Origin: Bacillus taeanensis | Lineage (GTDB): Bacteria; Bacillota; Bacilli; Bacillales; UBA6769 | Length of the DNA stretch: 64,000 nucleotides | Reading direction: 5' to 3' | Assembly: GCF_003318295.1 (NCBI RefSeq) | Contig: NZ_QOCW01000001.1 | Coordinates: 310,001-374,000, forward strand | Part shown: positions 9,614-19,265 of the stretch, piece after piece | Layout: each line of letters starts with the position of its first letter | Position numbering within the stretch: position 1 is the stretch's first letter | Notes under the pieces: model-generated | The model's database searches: none | Told to the model about the DNA's origin: nothing | The model's input: only the letters and a program-made list of their open reading frames with translations | Made by a program: the position numbers and the translations under genes

Positions 9614-9648
9614 AAGGTTAGCGCATTTTCCATGCGTTAACCTTATTT
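9614..9648 (+). terminator. Terminator after ytfI-ytfJ
   Basis: AAGGTTAgCGCAT and ATGCGtTAACCTT form a 13-bp stem with one wobble-type pair, followed by ATTTTA. Confidence 0.75.
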
Positions 9649-9691
9649 TAAATATGTATTCAAAAAATTTTTAATACTTGATGCGGATTGG

Positions 9692-9720
9692 TTGCATTGC
9701 AGAAATAAGCAGGCTATGAT
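9692..9720 (+). promoter_or_regulatory. Sigma-A promoter of tpx
   Basis: TTGCAT at 9692-9697 and TATGAT at 9715-9720 are separated by exactly 17 bases, about 43 bases before the tpx start. Confidence 0.75.
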
Positions 9721-9762
9721 GAGAATGATACATATCTACTTTTGTTAAAGGAGGAATTTTTA

Positions 9763-10260
9763 ATGGCAAGTATTACGTTTAAAGGCAATGCAGTTACACT
9801 TCTTGGTAATGAAGTAAAAGTAGGCGATCAAGCCCCGGATTTTAAGGTGCTTGCAAATGACCTTTCAGAAAAAGGGTTAAATGATTTTAGCGGTGTACGC
9901 TTAATTAGTGTTGTCCCATCTGTTGATACAGGTGTATGTGATGCACAAACTCGTAAGTTTAATGAAGAAGCATCAAGCCTTAATAATGTTAACGTTTTAA
10001 CGGTAAGTGTTGATCTTCCATTTGCACAAAAACGCTGGTGTGCGAATGCTGGACTAGAAAATGCGGTTACTCTTTCAGATCACCGTGATCTTTCTTTTGG
10101 TAAAGCATACGGCGTAGCGATTGAAGAGCTTCGTCTATTAGCACGTGCTGTATTTGTTGTTGATTCTAATAATAAAGTAGTACACGCTGAATATGTTTCT
10201 GAAGCAACAAATCATCCGGATTATGAAGCAGCTGTTGAAGCAGCAAAAAAAGCTGAATAA
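9763..10260 (+). CDS. tpx: Thiol peroxidase Tpx
   Basis: Tpx is an atypical two-cysteine peroxiredoxin that reduces hydroperoxides using thioredoxin in the cytosol. The 165-aa protein has the peroxidatic cysteine C59 in [11 protein letters not shown] and the resolving cysteine C93 in RWCANAG, the spacing expected of Tpx. Length is typical. The ATG at 9763 follows AAAGGAGG, and the leftward extension of the open frame (seven codons) would include the ribosome site, so it is excluded. The gene stands alone with its own promoter and terminator. In B. subtilis it is part of the Spx regulon; I see no site that proves this here. Confidence 0.95.
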   Translation: MASITFKGNAVTLLGNEVKVGDQAPDFKVLANDLSEKGLNDFSGVRLISVVPSVDTGVCDAQTRKFNEEASSLNNVNVLTVSVDLPFAQKRWCANAGLENAVTLSDHRDLSFGKAYGVAIEELRLLARAVFVVDSNNKVVHAEYVSEATNHPDYEAAVEAAKKAE

Positions 10261-10267
10261 TCTTTGA

Positions 10268-10300
10268 AAATCCGCTGTCATATTGACAGCGGATTTATTT
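10268..10300 (+). terminator. Terminator after tpx
   Basis: A perfect 13-bp stem (AAATCCGCTGTCA / TGACAGCGGATTT) with a 3-base loop is followed by ATTT. Confidence 0.85.
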
Positions 10301-10403
10301 ATGATAACTGCTGTTAAACAAGTTTATAATGTTTGTCTATCATTTAGTTTTTGATACAATAGAAAGTTGGGAAAGTGATATTTCGGGTTTGGAGGAAAGC
10401 GTA

Positions 10404-11387
10404 ATGATAAAAACACCGGTAGAAAAGCTTTTTGATACGATTGATGAAACGGCAGTGATCCTGCAGAAAGAACTTTCAATCACATATTTAGAAGCAATCG
10501 CAGAAACTGGAGAGAATCTTTTTCAAAAAGAGATTCTTCAAGAACTGAATGATGACAATACGAAAAAAGTAACAGCATTATATAATGAAGTGAATCTTGA
10601 AGAATTTAAAGCAGAAGAAATTCGGAAAGCTCTTCAGCTTGCTATTTTAAAGGGAATGAGAGAAGCGGTACAGCCGCATCATGAAATGACGCCTGATGCT
10701 GTTGCGTTATTTATCGGTTATCTTGTTAACAAATGGACGAAAAACAAGGAAAACTTTTCGATGTTAGATCCAGCGGTTGGAACAGGAAATTTATTTACAG
10801 CTGTCTTAAATCAAACGAAAAAAACGGTGACAGGCTGCGGAGTAGAAGCGGATGAAACATTATTAAAAATGGCCTATATCAATGCAACGCTCCAAAATCA
10901 TCCTATTGAATTGTTCCATGGTGATAGTGTGCAGCCATTGTTTGTTGATCCTGTTGATATTGTAATATGTGATTTGCCAATCGGTTACTACCCTAACGAT
11001 CAACTTGCGGCTTCTTACCAGCTTAAAGCAGAAGAAGGATTATCATTTGTCCATCATTTGTTAATCGAACAAAGTTTAAATTATGCAAAAGATGGGGCAA
11101 TCCTAATCTTTCTCATTCCTAATTTCTTATTTGGTGATGAAGGAGCAGATAAATTACAGCAATTTATTAAAGATAAGGCCATTATTCAAGGACTTCTGCA
11201 GCTTCCGCTTTCAATGTTTAAAGATGAAAAATATGCAAAAAGCATTTTTATGATTCAAAAGAAAGGTGAACATATCCAGCTGCCTAAACAAGCGCTGTTA
11301 GCTGAACTGCCAAGCTTTACAAAGCAGGAAGCACTTTCTAATATAATGAAGCAAATTGATCAGTGGTTTCTAGAAAATACGAAATAA
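10404..11387 (+). CDS. ytxK: YtxK, class I SAM-dependent methyltransferase
   Basis: This 327-aa protein resembles N6-adenine DNA methyltransferases (N6_Mtase/HsdM-like). Residues ~120-140 hold the SAM-binding motif LDPAVGTGNLF, and the catalytic-loop motif reads DIVICDLPIGYYP, a variant of NPPY with L-P instead of N-P. There is no target-recognition domain or partner specificity subunit nearby, so it is not an obvious restriction-modification enzyme. The ATG at 10404 has TTTGGAGG upstream; the open frame to the left has no ribosome site. It lies between tpx and ackA, as in other Bacillus genomes. The true substrate is unknown. Confidence 0.82.
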   Translation: MIKTPVEKLFDTIDETAVILQKELSITYLEAIAETGENLFQKEILQELNDDNTKKVTALYNEVNLEEFKAEEIRKALQLAILKGMREAVQPHHEMTPDAVALFIGYLVNKWTKNKENFSMLDPAVGTGNLFTAVLNQTKKTVTGCGVEADETLLKMAYINATLQNHPIELFHGDSVQPLFVDPVDIVICDLPIGYYPNDQLAASYQLKAEEGLSFVHHLLIEQSLNYAKDGAILIFLIPNFLFGDEGADKLQQFIKDKAIIQGLLQLPLSMFKDEKYAKSIFMIQKKGEHIQLPKQALLAELPSFTKQEALSNIMKQIDQWFLENTK

Positions 11388-11390
11388 GAT

Positions 11391-11425
11391 AAAAATGCTC
11401 CTTTTGTTTGAGGAGCATTTTTTAT
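11391..11425 (+). terminator. Terminator after ytxK
   Basis: AAATGCTCC and GGAGCATTT arms enclose a roughly 10-base loop and end in a T-run. Confidence 0.85.
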
Positions 11426-11513
11426 TTATATGAATAAAGGATGAATTATAAAATCACTGGGGAAAATGATAAAAGATGATTTCGTTTTTTTTCAGAAAAT
11501 AACGAATTTAAAT

Positions 11514-11527
11514 TGAAAATGCTTACA
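11514..11527 (+). promoter_or_regulatory. cre site (CcpA) upstream of ackA
   Basis: TGAAAATGCTTACA matches the catabolite-responsive element TGWAANCGNTNWCA at all fixed positions but one (T for C at position 7). Its centre lies about 55 bases before the transcription start predicted from the promoter below, the geometry of CcpA activation of ackA in B. subtilis. Confidence 0.72.
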
Positions 11528-11540
11528 ACTGATTTCCACC

Positions 11541-11569
11541 TTGAAATCTCATATGCCCGATGTTTAAAT
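11541..11569 (+). promoter_or_regulatory. Sigma-A promoter of ackA
   Basis: TTGAAA at 11541-11546, a 17-base spacer, and TGT-TTAAAT with the -10 at 11564-11569. It predicts a start near 11576 and a leader of about 85 nt. Confidence 0.6.
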
Positions 11570-11660
11570 AGATAAGGTGTAATGTGTCGAAATATGTTTT
11601 TTTGTGTAGGAAATGTAAGAGAAAATAAAAATAGATATTATAGAAAAGGGGCAAAGTCAT

Positions 11661-12848
11661 ATGTCTAAAATTATGGCAATCAATGCGGGAAGCTCATCGC
11701 TAAAGTTTCAATTGTTAGAAATGCCGGAAGAAACCGTTGTAACAAAAGGACTTGTTGAGCGTATTGGTCTTAATGATGGGGTTTTTACAATTGAAGTCAA
11801 TGGTGAAAAGAAAAAAGAAGTAACAGATATTCCTGACCATGCAAAAGCAGTAAAGATGCTTTTAGATAAGCTTTTAACGTATAATATTATTACTTCTTTA
11901 AATGAAATTGAAGGCATTGGACATCGTATTGTGCACGGTGGAGAAAAGTTCAATGATTCTGTAGTTATTACTGAAGAAGTAATTAAAGGCATTGAAGAAG
12001 TTTCAGAATTAGCACCTCTTCATAACCCAGCAAATCTTGTAGGAGTACGTGCTTTTCAGGAAGTTCTTCCAAATGTGCCGGCAGTAGCGGTATTTGATAC
12101 AGCTTTTCATCAAACAATGCCTGAACAATCTTTCTTATACAGTTTGCCTTATGATTATTATAAAGAATACGGCATTCGTAAATACGGTTTTCATGGTACT
12201 TCTCATAAGTATGTGTCAGAACGTGCAGCTGAATTATTAGGTCGACCAGTTAAAGACTTGCGCTTAATTTCTTGTCATCTAGGAAACGGTGCAAGTATTG
12301 CCGCAATCAAAGGTGGTAAATCACTTGATACATCAATGGGCTTTACACCGCTTGCTGGTGTAACGATGGGAACACGTTCAGGTAATATTGATCCAGCTCT
12401 AATTCCATACATTATGGAAAAAACAGGGAAAACAGCAGAGGAAGTTCTTGAAGTACTAAATAAAGAAAGTGGTATTTTAGGAGTATCTGGTTTCTCAAGC
12501 GACCTTCGTGATATTGAAGGAGCGGCTGCAGAAGGAAATGAACGTGCAGAGCTTGCATTAGAAGTGTTTGCTTCTCGTATTCATAAATATATTGGTTCAT
12601 ATGCAGCAAGAATGCATGGATTAGATGCTATTATCTTTACAGCTGGTATTGGGGAAAATAGTAATGTTATTCGTGAGCGTGTGCTGAAAGGATTAGAGTT
12701 TATGGGGGTATATTGGGATCCTGCATTAAACAAAGTGCGCGGAAAAGAAGCATTTATTAACTATCCGCATTCTCCTGTAAAAGTAATCATTATTCCGACA
12801 AATGAAGAAGTTATGATTGCTCGTGATACTGTTCGTTTAAGTCAATAA
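11661..12848 (+). CDS. ackA: Acetate kinase
   Basis: AckA converts acetyl phosphate and ADP to acetate and ATP, the last step of overflow carbon excretion. The 395-aa protein starts [18 protein letters not shown], the phosphate-binding signature of the family, and carries GHRIVHGG, the catalytic-loop [10 protein letters not shown] and the second nucleotide motif [16 protein letters not shown] lies upstream of the ATG. A cre site and a matching promoter precede it, so CcpA activation in glucose is likely. Pta is not in the window, as expected since the two are unlinked in Bacillus. Confidence 0.97.
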   Translation: MSKIMAINAGSSSLKFQLLEMPEETVVTKGLVERIGLNDGVFTIEVNGEKKKEVTDIPDHAKAVKMLLDKLLTYNIITSLNEIEGIGHRIVHGGEKFNDSVVITEEVIKGIEEVSELAPLHNPANLVGVRAFQEVLPNVPAVAVFDTAFHQTMPEQSFLYSLPYDYYKEYGIRKYGFHGTSHKYVSERAAELLGRPVKDLRLISCHLGNGASIAAIKGGKSLDTSMGFTPLAGVTMGTRSGNIDPALIPYIMEKTGKTAEEVLEVLNKESGILGVSGFSSDLRDIEGAAAEGNERAELALEVFASRIHKYIGSYAARMHGLDAIIFTAGIGENSNVIRERVLKGLEFMGVYWDPALNKVRGKEAFINYPHSPVKVIIIPTNEEVMIARDTVRLSQ

Positions 12849-12859
12849 CTAGGGTGTTT

Positions 12860-12895
12860 AAAAAAGCTAACCGTTATATAACGGTTAGCTTTTTT
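12860..12895 (+). terminator. Terminator after ackA
   Basis: A long near-perfect stem around GCTAACCGTTA / TAACGGTTAGC is flanked by A6 and T6. Confidence 0.92.
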
Positions 12896-12971
12896 ATATA
12901 AAAATCATTTGTTTTTAGGGGGAAAGTTTGGTTTGATAAAAGAAGATACTAATTGAAAGAGGTGATTCCAG

Positions 12972-13808
12972 GTGACATGGACAAAGCAACACGAAAAAGT
13001 ATGGCAGGAGCTGTTAAAATGGGAAAAAGACTTTTTTCATTATCATCCAAATGATTTTCAATTAACAGCACAAAAATATATTGAAAATCAGCTTGGAAAT
13101 ATGAGGCTAGATCTTCAAGAAAAAGTATTTAATATAATGGATAACTTGTTATTTCATACACATGCGCTAATTCAAAATTCTCACTTTCAGCTGGATGCTA
13201 GACATCGTCTGCTTACAGAAGCGCAGGTATTTAATGAAGAAATTGAAGAAATCAGTGATTTAAAAAGTTTACCTATTTCTCAGTTAACTTATATTGCAGA
13301 TCAGCAAATTGCAAGACAGCGTTTGTTTTCTTTCGCACAAGGCGGGCTGTCTGGAACGGGGAGTTTGTTGTTATTAGGAATGGATTTGCCTGCAATGTTT
13401 GCCCTTAACTTAAGAGCCATTCAATTAATTGCCATGACCTATGGATATGAAGTAAATCGTCCTTATGAAATGATGCTTGCTTTAAAACTATTTTATATGG
13501 CTTCATTACCTAAAAATATGCAAAAAGCTGTATGGGAAGAACTAGAACAGGAAGTGAAAGATGAGGTAGATCCTTATTTTTATCAAGGAAGGGAAGAGCT
13601 CACAGATATTACATGGTTTCACAGCACCTTAAAGCAAGCGGCCAAAGCATTTATGATTACAATACTTCGCAAAAAAATGATCCAAGGTATTCCTCTCATT
13701 GGTATTGTTTTTGGTGCTGGAATGAATTATCAATTCTCGCGCACCATTACAGAAATTGCGCATAAGTTTTATCAAAAGCGTTATTTATTAGAAAAAAAAA
13801 CACAATAA
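12972..13808 (+). CDS. EcsC-family protein
   Basis: This 278-aa protein belongs to the EcsC-like family. The middle part (residues ~105-140) has the glycine-rich GGLSGTGSLLLLGMDLPAMFALNLRAIQ and TYGYEV segments typical of it, and the C-terminus has a hydrophobic GIPLIGIVFGAGMNY stretch. Ecs proteins act with an ABC transporter in B. subtilis, but no ecsAB genes are here, so this is a stand-alone paralog with unknown role. The GTG start at 12972 is preceded by AGAGGTGAT. It converges on an unknown minus-strand gene with a shared hairpin. Confidence 0.75.
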   Translation: MTWTKQHEKVWQELLKWEKDFFHYHPNDFQLTAQKYIENQLGNMRLDLQEKVFNIMDNLLFHTHALIQNSHFQLDARHRLLTEAQVFNEEIEEISDLKSLPISQLTYIADQQIARQRLFSFAQGGLSGTGSLLLLGMDLPAMFALNLRAIQLIAMTYGYEVNRPYEMMLALKLFYMASLPKNMQKAVWEELEQEVKDEVDPYFYQGREELTDITWFHSTLKQAAKAFMITILRKKMIQGIPLIGIVFGAGMNYQFSRTITEIAHKFYQKRYLLEKKTQ

Positions 13809-13837
13809 GGATAGAAGCCTAGGCTTTATCCTTATTG
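13803..13837. terminator. Bidirectional hairpin between convergent genes
   Basis: AATAAGGATA and TATCCTTATT form the outer stem and AAGCC/GGCTT the inner stem, with one bulged G. It overlaps the stop of the minus-strand gene. Confidence 0.6.
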
Positions 13838-14146
13838 ATGAATTTTACTTGAAACATCCTGCCGAGTGCGAAACCAAATCCATAAATCATTAATAATGGA
13901 TGCTAATTCTGCAATTTCAAAATTTAGAAGACACGAATGTTTAAAATCTTCTTCTACTTCTAACTGTGCTTGCTTTATATTAATTTCTTTTTCTAATAAG
14001 TGAATACGATCAGGAATTTTCCCGCGGATTTGTTCCCATTCTAATAAAATAACGGCTTGCGTCTCTTTTGAATACTTATTCCATTCTTTTATTAAAGAAG
14101 GAAGTGGTATCCCTAATCGTTTATCTAATTTAAACAAATAAGACAT
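13832..14146 (-). CDS. Conserved-looking protein of unknown function (104 aa)
   Basis: I do not recognise this protein. It starts MSYLFKLDKRLGIPLPSLIKEW, is rich in E, K and I, and is predicted to be largely helical with a possible short coiled coil (EKEINIKQAQLEVEEDF). No signal peptide or membrane segment is visible. The start at 14146 is chosen because AACTGGGGGG lies just upstream; twelve more in-frame codons extend leftward without a ribosome site. The strong ribosome site, AT-rich but codon-like composition and its own hairpin suggest a real gene. It may be a small DNA- or protein-binding regulator, but nothing shows that. Confidence 0.62.
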   Translation of the reverse strand: MSYLFKLDKRLGIPLPSLIKEWNKYSKETQAVILLEWEQIRGKIPDRIHLLEKEINIKQAQLEVEEDFKHSCLLNFEIAELASIINDLWIWFRTRQDVSSKIHQ

Positions 14147-14477
14147 AAAATCCCCCCAGTTATTGTATATTGTACAAAACAATAGGTGAAAACGCTATAT
14201 GGATTATCTATAAGAGTTAGACCTTATAAAGTCGATGTGGTAATTTTGCTTTATTAGTAGGACGGAATTAATTTTTACGTATAGAATGAAGGTACATGAA
14301 TAGAGTTTTTATGCATAAATTTGAATAAATAAAAGAAAGAAAGAAAAAAATATTAATTTTTTTTAGAATAACTGTTGAAAAAACTAGAATAACTTGTTAA
14401 AGTATAAAATATCAAAGAAACAACAATTGTATAAAAATTTATTGAATGAACGAGGTTGATTAAACGACCTCTAAAAT
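14147..14477. other. AT-rich leader/divergent region before argG
   Basis: This gene-free stretch lies between the minus-strand gene and argG. It has a CATGAATA half-site near 14295 and TTTGAATAAAT near 14320, both resembling halves of an arginine box, and a possible promoter (TTGAAA at 14375-14380 with TAAAGT 17 bases on, or the TATAAA at 14403). A short stem GAGGT/ACCTC lies at 14452-14471. No T-box features are visible. Confidence 0.4.
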
Positions 14478-14525
14478 TATACACAAAAATGCATAAAGAT
14501 ATAAAGCGATGAATGAATATTCAAA
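14478..14525 (+). promoter_or_regulatory. Two probable arginine boxes (AhrC/ArgR operators)
   Basis: GATGAATGAATATTCAAA at 14508-14525 matches about 14 of 18 positions of the Bacillus ARG box. On the minus strand TGCATTTTTGTGTAT (14479-14493) matches a second copy. The centres lie about 30 bases apart, three helical turns, directly before the argG ribosome site. Confidence 0.55.
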
Positions 14526-14543
14526 AAAGTGGAGGGAAATAAA

Positions 14544-15752
14544 ATGGCAAATCCAAAAGTTGTGTTAGCTTATTCCGGAGGTTTAGATACATCGGTTGCA
14601 ATTAAATGGTTGCAGCAGCAAGGATATGATGTAGTAGCAGTGGGTCTTGATGTTGGAGAAGGAAAAGATCTTGATTTTGTAAAAGAAAAAGCATTAACAG
14701 TTGGAGCGGTTGAATCTTATTCTATTGATGCAAGAAAAGAATTTGCAGAGGAGTTTGTATTACCAGTACTGCAAAGTCATGCGATGTATGAAGATAAATA
14801 TCCACTTGTATCAGCGCTTTCTCGTCCGTTAATTTCAAAGAAACTTGTTGAAATTGCTGAAGAAGTAGGAGCAGTTGCAGTTGCTCACGGTTGTACAGGA
14901 AAAGGAAATGACCAAGTTCGTTTTGAAGTATCTATTAAAGCATTAAATCCAGATTTAAAAGTGCTTGCTCCTGTTCGTGAATGGGGCTGGTCACGTGAAG
15001 AAGAAATCGAATATGCAAAAGAGCACAATATTCCAATTCCAATTGATTTAGATAATCCTTATTCAATTGATGCAAACCTTTGGGGAAGAGCAAATGAGTG
15101 TGGAATTTTAGAAGATCCATGGGCAACACCACCTGAAGGAGCTTATGAATTAACAGCACCACTTGAAAAAACACCGGATACACCAGATATTATTGAAATT
15201 GCGTTCGAGCAAGGAATACCTGTTTCAATTAATGGAAAAGAGTATCCATTACATGAACTTATTTTAGAATTAAACGCTGTAGCTGGAAAACACGGTGTGG
15301 GAAGAATTGACCATGTTGAAAACCGTCTTGTAGGAATTAAATCTCGTGAAGTTTATGAATGTCCAGGTGCTATTACATTAATTAAAGCACATAAGGAGCT
15401 TGAAGATTTAACGTTAACAAAAGACGTGGCACATTTTAAACCAATTATTGCTCATAAACTTACAGAGCTTATTTATAACGGTTTATGGTTTGCGCCTCTT
15501 CGAAAAGCAATCTTAGCATTTTTAGATGAAACACAAAAGAACGTAACAGGCGTTGTACGTGTGAAGTTATTTAAAGGTCATGCAGTCGTGGAAGGCAGAA
15601 AGTCAGACTACTCACTTTACAATGAAAAGCTTGCAACATATACAAAAGAAGATGAGTTTGATCATCAATCAGCAGTAGGATTTATTGAGTTATTCGGTTT
15701 ACCGACAAAAGTGCACAGCATGGTGCATAATAAGAAAGCGGTGAAAGCGTGA
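14544..15752 (+). CDS. argG: Argininosuccinate synthase
   Basis: ArgG condenses citrulline and aspartate with ATP to argininosuccinate, the penultimate step of arginine synthesis. The 402-aa protein begins [19 protein letters not shown], the PP-loop ATP pyrophosphatase motif, and has [14 protein letters not shown] and NEKLATYT, both diagnostic. The start at 14544 is chosen because GTGGAGGG (14529-14536) is its ribosome site; the GTG inside that site is not a start. The stop overlaps the argH start by four bases, so translation is coupled. Control by the arginine repressor is likely from the boxes before it. Confidence 0.97.
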   Translation: MANPKVVLAYSGGLDTSVAIKWLQQQGYDVVAVGLDVGEGKDLDFVKEKALTVGAVESYSIDARKEFAEEFVLPVLQSHAMYEDKYPLVSALSRPLISKKLVEIAEEVGAVAVAHGCTGKGNDQVRFEVSIKALNPDLKVLAPVREWGWSREEEIEYAKEHNIPIPIDLDNPYSIDANLWGRANECGILEDPWATPPEGAYELTAPLEKTPDTPDIIEIAFEQGIPVSINGKEYPLHELILELNAVAGKHGVGRIDHVENRLVGIKSREVYECPGAITLIKAHKELEDLTLTKDVAHFKPIIAHKLTELIYNGLWFAPLRKAILAFLDETQKNVTGVVRVKLFKGHAVVEGRKSDYSLYNEKLATYTKEDEFDHQSAVGFIELFGLPTKVHSMVHNKKAVKA

Positions 15753-17134
15753 CAAAGCTTTGGGGAGGACGTTTTGTACAGCATGCAGAGGAATGGGTCG
15801 ATGCCTTTGGGGCGTCGATTTCCTTTGATCAACAATTAGTTGAGCAAGATATTGAAGGAAGCCTCGCACATGTCAAAATGCTCGGGAAATCAAACATTTT
15901 ATCAGAAGAAGAAGTTATAGAAATTACGAATGGATTAAAGATATTACGTGATAAAGCGAAAAAAGGTGAATTGGAATATTCAGTTGCACTTGAAGATATT
16001 CATTTAAATCTTGAAAAAATGTTAATTGATGAAATTGGTCCGGTTGGCGGTAAACTTCATACAGGAAGAAGCCGTAATGACCAAGTAGCAACAGATATGC
16101 ACTTGTATCTTCGCAAAGAAGTAAAAGAGATTTTAGAAGCTATTGCGACGCTTCAAAGTGTGTTAGTGAATAAAGCGGATCAGTATGTGGAAACAATTTT
16201 TCCAGGATATACGCATCTTCAACGTGCACAGCCTGTTTCATTTGCTCATCATTTAATGGCGTATTTTTGGATGTTAGAAAGAGATTTTCAACGCTTTGAA
16301 GAAAGCTTAAAGCGTATTAATATTTCCCCATTAGGTGCCGGGGCACTTGCGGGAACAACATTCCCGATTGATCGTGAGTATTCTGCGGAGCTGCTCGGTT
16401 TTGACGGTATTTATGAAAATAGTTTAGATGCTGTAAGTGATCGTGACTTTATTTTAGAATTTTTAGGTGACGCTTCTATTTTAATGACCCATCTTTCTCG
16501 TTTTTGTGAAGAATTAATTTTATGGTCTTCACAAGAATTTCAATTTATTGAAATGGATGATCGCTTTGCAACAGGAAGCAGCATTATGCCGCAAAAGAAA
16601 AATCCGGACATGGCAGAACTCATTCGTGGAAAAACAGGACGAGTTTATGGAGATTTATTTGGTCTTCTTACTGTTTTAAAAGGAACCCCTTTAGCATACA
16701 ACAAAGATATGCAGGAAGATAAGGAAGGTATGTTTGATGCGGTTAAAACAGTAAAGGGTTCATTAAAAATCTTTGCTGGTATGATTGAAACAATGCAGGT
16801 GAAAGATGCAAACATGCAAAAAGCTGTTTCTGAAGATTTTTCGAATGCGACAGAATTAGCAGATTATTTAGCGAGTAAAGGCCTGCCGTTTAGACAAGCT
16901 CATGAAGTCGTTGGAAAGCTAGTATTAACATGTATTCAACAAAACTGTTATTTACTTGATCTTTCAATGGAAACATATAAAGAGGCATCAGAACTATTTG
17001 AAGAGGATATTTATGATGTTTTAAATCCTAAAACTGTTGTGGCAAGACGAAATAGTGCAGGCGGTACAGGATTTGCTCAAGTGGAAAAGGCAATTGAAAA
17101 AGGAAAGACTATTTTAGAAGCAAAAAACCTTTAG
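15749..17134 (+). CDS. argH: Argininosuccinate lyase
   Basis: ArgH splits argininosuccinate into arginine and fumarate. The 461-aa protein starts at GTG within the GTGA overlap with argG and reads MTKLWGGRF, as the family does. The signature loop [12 protein letters not shown], containing the catalytic serine, and the [13 protein letters not shown] motif are present. GGTGAAAGC at the end of argG can serve as ribosome site. It is the last gene of the argGH operon, closed by a strong terminator. The fumarate it releases feeds the TCA cycle encoded further on. Confidence 0.97.
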   Translation: MTKLWGGRFVQHAEEWVDAFGASISFDQQLVEQDIEGSLAHVKMLGKSNILSEEEVIEITNGLKILRDKAKKGELEYSVALEDIHLNLEKMLIDEIGPVGGKLHTGRSRNDQVATDMHLYLRKEVKEILEAIATLQSVLVNKADQYVETIFPGYTHLQRAQPVSFAHHLMAYFWMLERDFQRFEESLKRINISPLGAGALAGTTFPIDREYSAELLGFDGIYENSLDAVSDRDFILEFLGDASILMTHLSRFCEELILWSSQEFQFIEMDDRFATGSSIMPQKKNPDMAELIRGKTGRVYGDLFGLLTVLKGTPLAYNKDMQEDKEGMFDAVKTVKGSLKIFAGMIETMQVKDANMQKAVSEDFSNATELADYLASKGLPFRQAHEVVGKLVLTCIQQNCYLLDLSMETYKEASELFEEDIYDVLNPKTVVARRNSAGGTGFAQVEKAIEKGKTILEAKNL

Positions 17135-17154
17135 CACCTGCTAAAGGTTTTTTT
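17122..17154 (+). terminator. Terminator after argGH
   Basis: AAAACCTTTAGC and GCTAAAGGTTTT form a 12-bp stem with loop ACCT and end in T8. It overlaps the last codons of argH. Confidence 0.9.
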
Positions 17155-17229
17155 ACTGTTAAACAATGGCTATTATATTTATCATAATGTTGCAAAGAAT
17201 AAACATAGAAGATGTGAAGGGAGATTAAT

Positions 17230-17367
17230 ATGGAGAAACGGTCGAATAATAAATTCTATTATGAACAAGCAGAAGAATTAATTTTACAAAAGCAGTTAAC
17301 CGATGTCTATCAAAGCGGTTTTTCTGCAAATGAAGAAAAAACAAAAAAAGACAAAAAGAAACCTTAA
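17230..17367 (+). CDS. Small lysine-rich protein (45 aa)
   Basis: This short open frame reads MEKRSNNKFYYEQAEELI, then LQKQLTDVYQSGFSANEE, and ends in a lysine-rich tail (KKDKKKP). GAAGGGAG lies seven bases before the ATG. It is too short for a family assignment. A sequence resembling a promoter (CATAAT at 17183-17188 with a weak -35) precedes it. The strong ribosome site, amphipathic pattern and charged tail favour a real small protein, but no function can be given. Confidence 0.55.
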   Translation: MEKRSNNKFYYEQAEELILQKQLTDVYQSGFSANEEKTKKDKKKP

Positions 17368-17425
17368 CTTCTATTTCATGTATAAAACGGCTCGTTTTAA
17401 TTCACTTTAACAAAGAGGTGATAAA

Positions 17426-17809
17426 ATGAGACGTTTTTTTATTTGTAATCTATTTGTCCTACCTATGCTTTTAATCAGTTTATATGCTGGTTCTTCTGCC
17501 TATGCTGAGTCATTAAGGAATAGTATGTTGTTTAAAGTAACCATTATTGAAAATGGAAAAGAGATCGAATGGGAATATGAAAATCCGAATGAGTATGAAG
17601 TAGAATTTGGCAATCAAGTCCTAAAAAATGAAAAAGCAAAACGGCAAATTGAGGCATTATTTAATAAAGCAGCTATTTCAAAAACAACCCATATTAATGC
17701 CATTATTCATGCATTAAATGAAGAGGGTTATGAGCAAATCGAACGGCTTGATGTACGTTGGATTACAGCAGAAGATGAATTGTATACATGGGTTTGGAAC
17801 AAAAGATAA
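17426..17809 (+). CDS. Secreted protein of unknown function
   Basis: This 127-aa product has a clear signal peptide: MRRFF, a hydrophobic core to about residue 20, then SSAYA-ES, a probable signal peptidase I site after residue 27 (A-x-A). The mature ~100 residues are charged, with FKVTIIENGKEIEWEYENP and a C-terminal helix-strand end (ITAEDELYTWVWNKR). AAAGAGGTG precedes the ATG. It contains no cysteine after the signal, so it is not a lipoprotein. I do not recognise the family; the position between argH and ald gives no clue. Confidence 0.7.
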   Translation: MRRFFICNLFVLPMLLISLYAGSSAYAESLRNSMLFKVTIIENGKEIEWEYENPNEYEVEFGNQVLKNEKAKRQIEALFNKAAISKTTHINAIIHALNEEGYEQIERLDVRWITAEDELYTWVWNKR

Positions 17810-18032
17810 GTAGAGTTAGTGAAAACTGGCAGGTTACAAACCTTTTATATAAGCTTTTCATACTGTAAAGGAAAGAATACTTTTTGGAATTGATAAACGG
17901 GTTTTTATTGATATAAAGAAATATAAAAGATAATTTTTATTTGTAAGTGTATTGAAGTGATAAAAAATAGGGAACAGATTTATAAGGAATATAATTTAGG
18001 GAAATGATCAATTTATTAAAAGGGAGATATGG

Positions 18033-19148
18033 ATGATGAAAATTGGGGTGCCAAAGGAAATAAAAAACAATGAAAATCGTATTGCGATTACCCCGTCTGG
18101 TGTGACCAATCTTGTTTCTTATAACCATGAAGTTTACATTGAGACAGGGGCAGGCATAGGTTCTGGATTTACTGATCGTCAGTATATCGATGCTGGTGCA
18201 AAAATTGTTAATACAGCAGAACAAGTATGGTCGATGGAAATGGTTATGAAAGTAAAGGAGCCGCTGCCAGAAGAGTACGGTTATTTTCGTGAAGATCTTG
18301 TCTTGTTTACTTATTTACATTTAGCAGCAGAGCCGTCTTTAACTAAAGCATTAGTAGATAAGAAGGTTATTTCCATTGCCTATGAAACGGTACAGCTCTC
18401 TAATGGTTCACTGCCTTTACTCACCCCGATGAGTGAAGTAGCGGGACGAATGGCTTCCCAAATCGGTGCGCAATTCCTTGAAAAAACAAAAGGCGGGAAA
18501 GGCATCTTATTAAGTGGTGTGCCAGGGGTAAGGCGAGGGAAAGTGACGATTATTGGCGGCGGTGTTGTTGGAACGAATGCAGCGAAAATTGCCATTGGAT
18601 TAGGGGCTGACGTTACTATTATCGATTTAAATCCTGATCGTCTTCGCCAATTAGACGATATTTTCGGTAAAAAGATTAATACATTAATTTCTAATCCGCT
18701 TAATATTGCAGATGCCGCAGCAGAGAGTGACCTTGTAATTGGAGCTGTTTTAATTCCAGGCGCAAAAGCACCAAAATTAGTTACAGAAGAGATGATTAAA
18801 GCGATGCAGCCTGCTTCTGTTATTGTAGATGTTGCAATTGATCAAGGGGGGATTTTTGAAACGACAGATCGTATTACTACACATGATCATCCCACATATA
18901 AAAAGCATGGTGTGCTTCATTATGCTGTAGCAAATATGCCCGGAGCAGTTCCGCGAACGTCAACGATTGCTTTAACAAATGTCACAGTACCATATGCTGT
19001 GCAAATTGCGAATAAAGGTTACAAACAAGCTGTTATTGATAATCCTGCCCTCCTTAAAGGAATAAACGCATTAAATGGATTTGTCACATATGAAGCGGTC
19101 GCCAAAGCACACGGATTGAAATATATGGATATTCATTCTCTTCTTTAA
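18033..19148 (+). CDS. ald: Alanine dehydrogenase
   Basis: Ald interconverts L-alanine and pyruvate with NAD and is important for alanine use and for sporulation. The 371-aa protein starts [21 protein letters not shown], has the catalytic-lysine segment [12 protein letters not shown], the substrate histidine in YLHLAAE, and the Rossmann motif [20 protein letters not shown] lies before the first ATG; the second ATG three bases on could also be used. Its own unit, followed by a terminator ~120 bases downstream. Confidence 0.96.
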   Translation: MMKIGVPKEIKNNENRIAITPSGVTNLVSYNHEVYIETGAGIGSGFTDRQYIDAGAKIVNTAEQVWSMEMVMKVKEPLPEEYGYFREDLVLFTYLHLAAEPSLTKALVDKKVISIAYETVQLSNGSLPLLTPMSEVAGRMASQIGAQFLEKTKGGKGILLSGVPGVRRGKVTIIGGGVVGTNAAKIAIGLGADVTIIDLNPDRLRQLDDIFGKKINTLISNPLNIADAAAESDLVIGAVLIPGAKAPKLVTEEMIKAMQPASVIVDVAIDQGGIFETTDRITTHDHPTYKKHGVLHYAVANMPGAVPRTSTIALTNVTVPYAVQIANKGYKQAVIDNPALLKGINALNGFVTYEAVAKAHGLKYMDIHSLL

Positions 19149-19265
19149 AACGTACAGTGAATGAGTCCTATATTCTTTTAGGGATGCTTCTTTTGATACA
19201 ATATCATTTCTTTTCTAAAATAAACCAACAAACAATTGGATTATACGAAACGTTTCCTCAGTCAT

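Noticed and set aside
10404-11387. YtxK as part of a restriction-modification system
   Set aside because: There is no restriction or specificity subunit nearby, and its location in a conserved housekeeping order argues against a mobile defence system.
14147-14543. T-box or other known riboswitch before argG
   Set aside because: No specifier/antiterminator bulge or terminator was visible; arginine boxes explain the region better.
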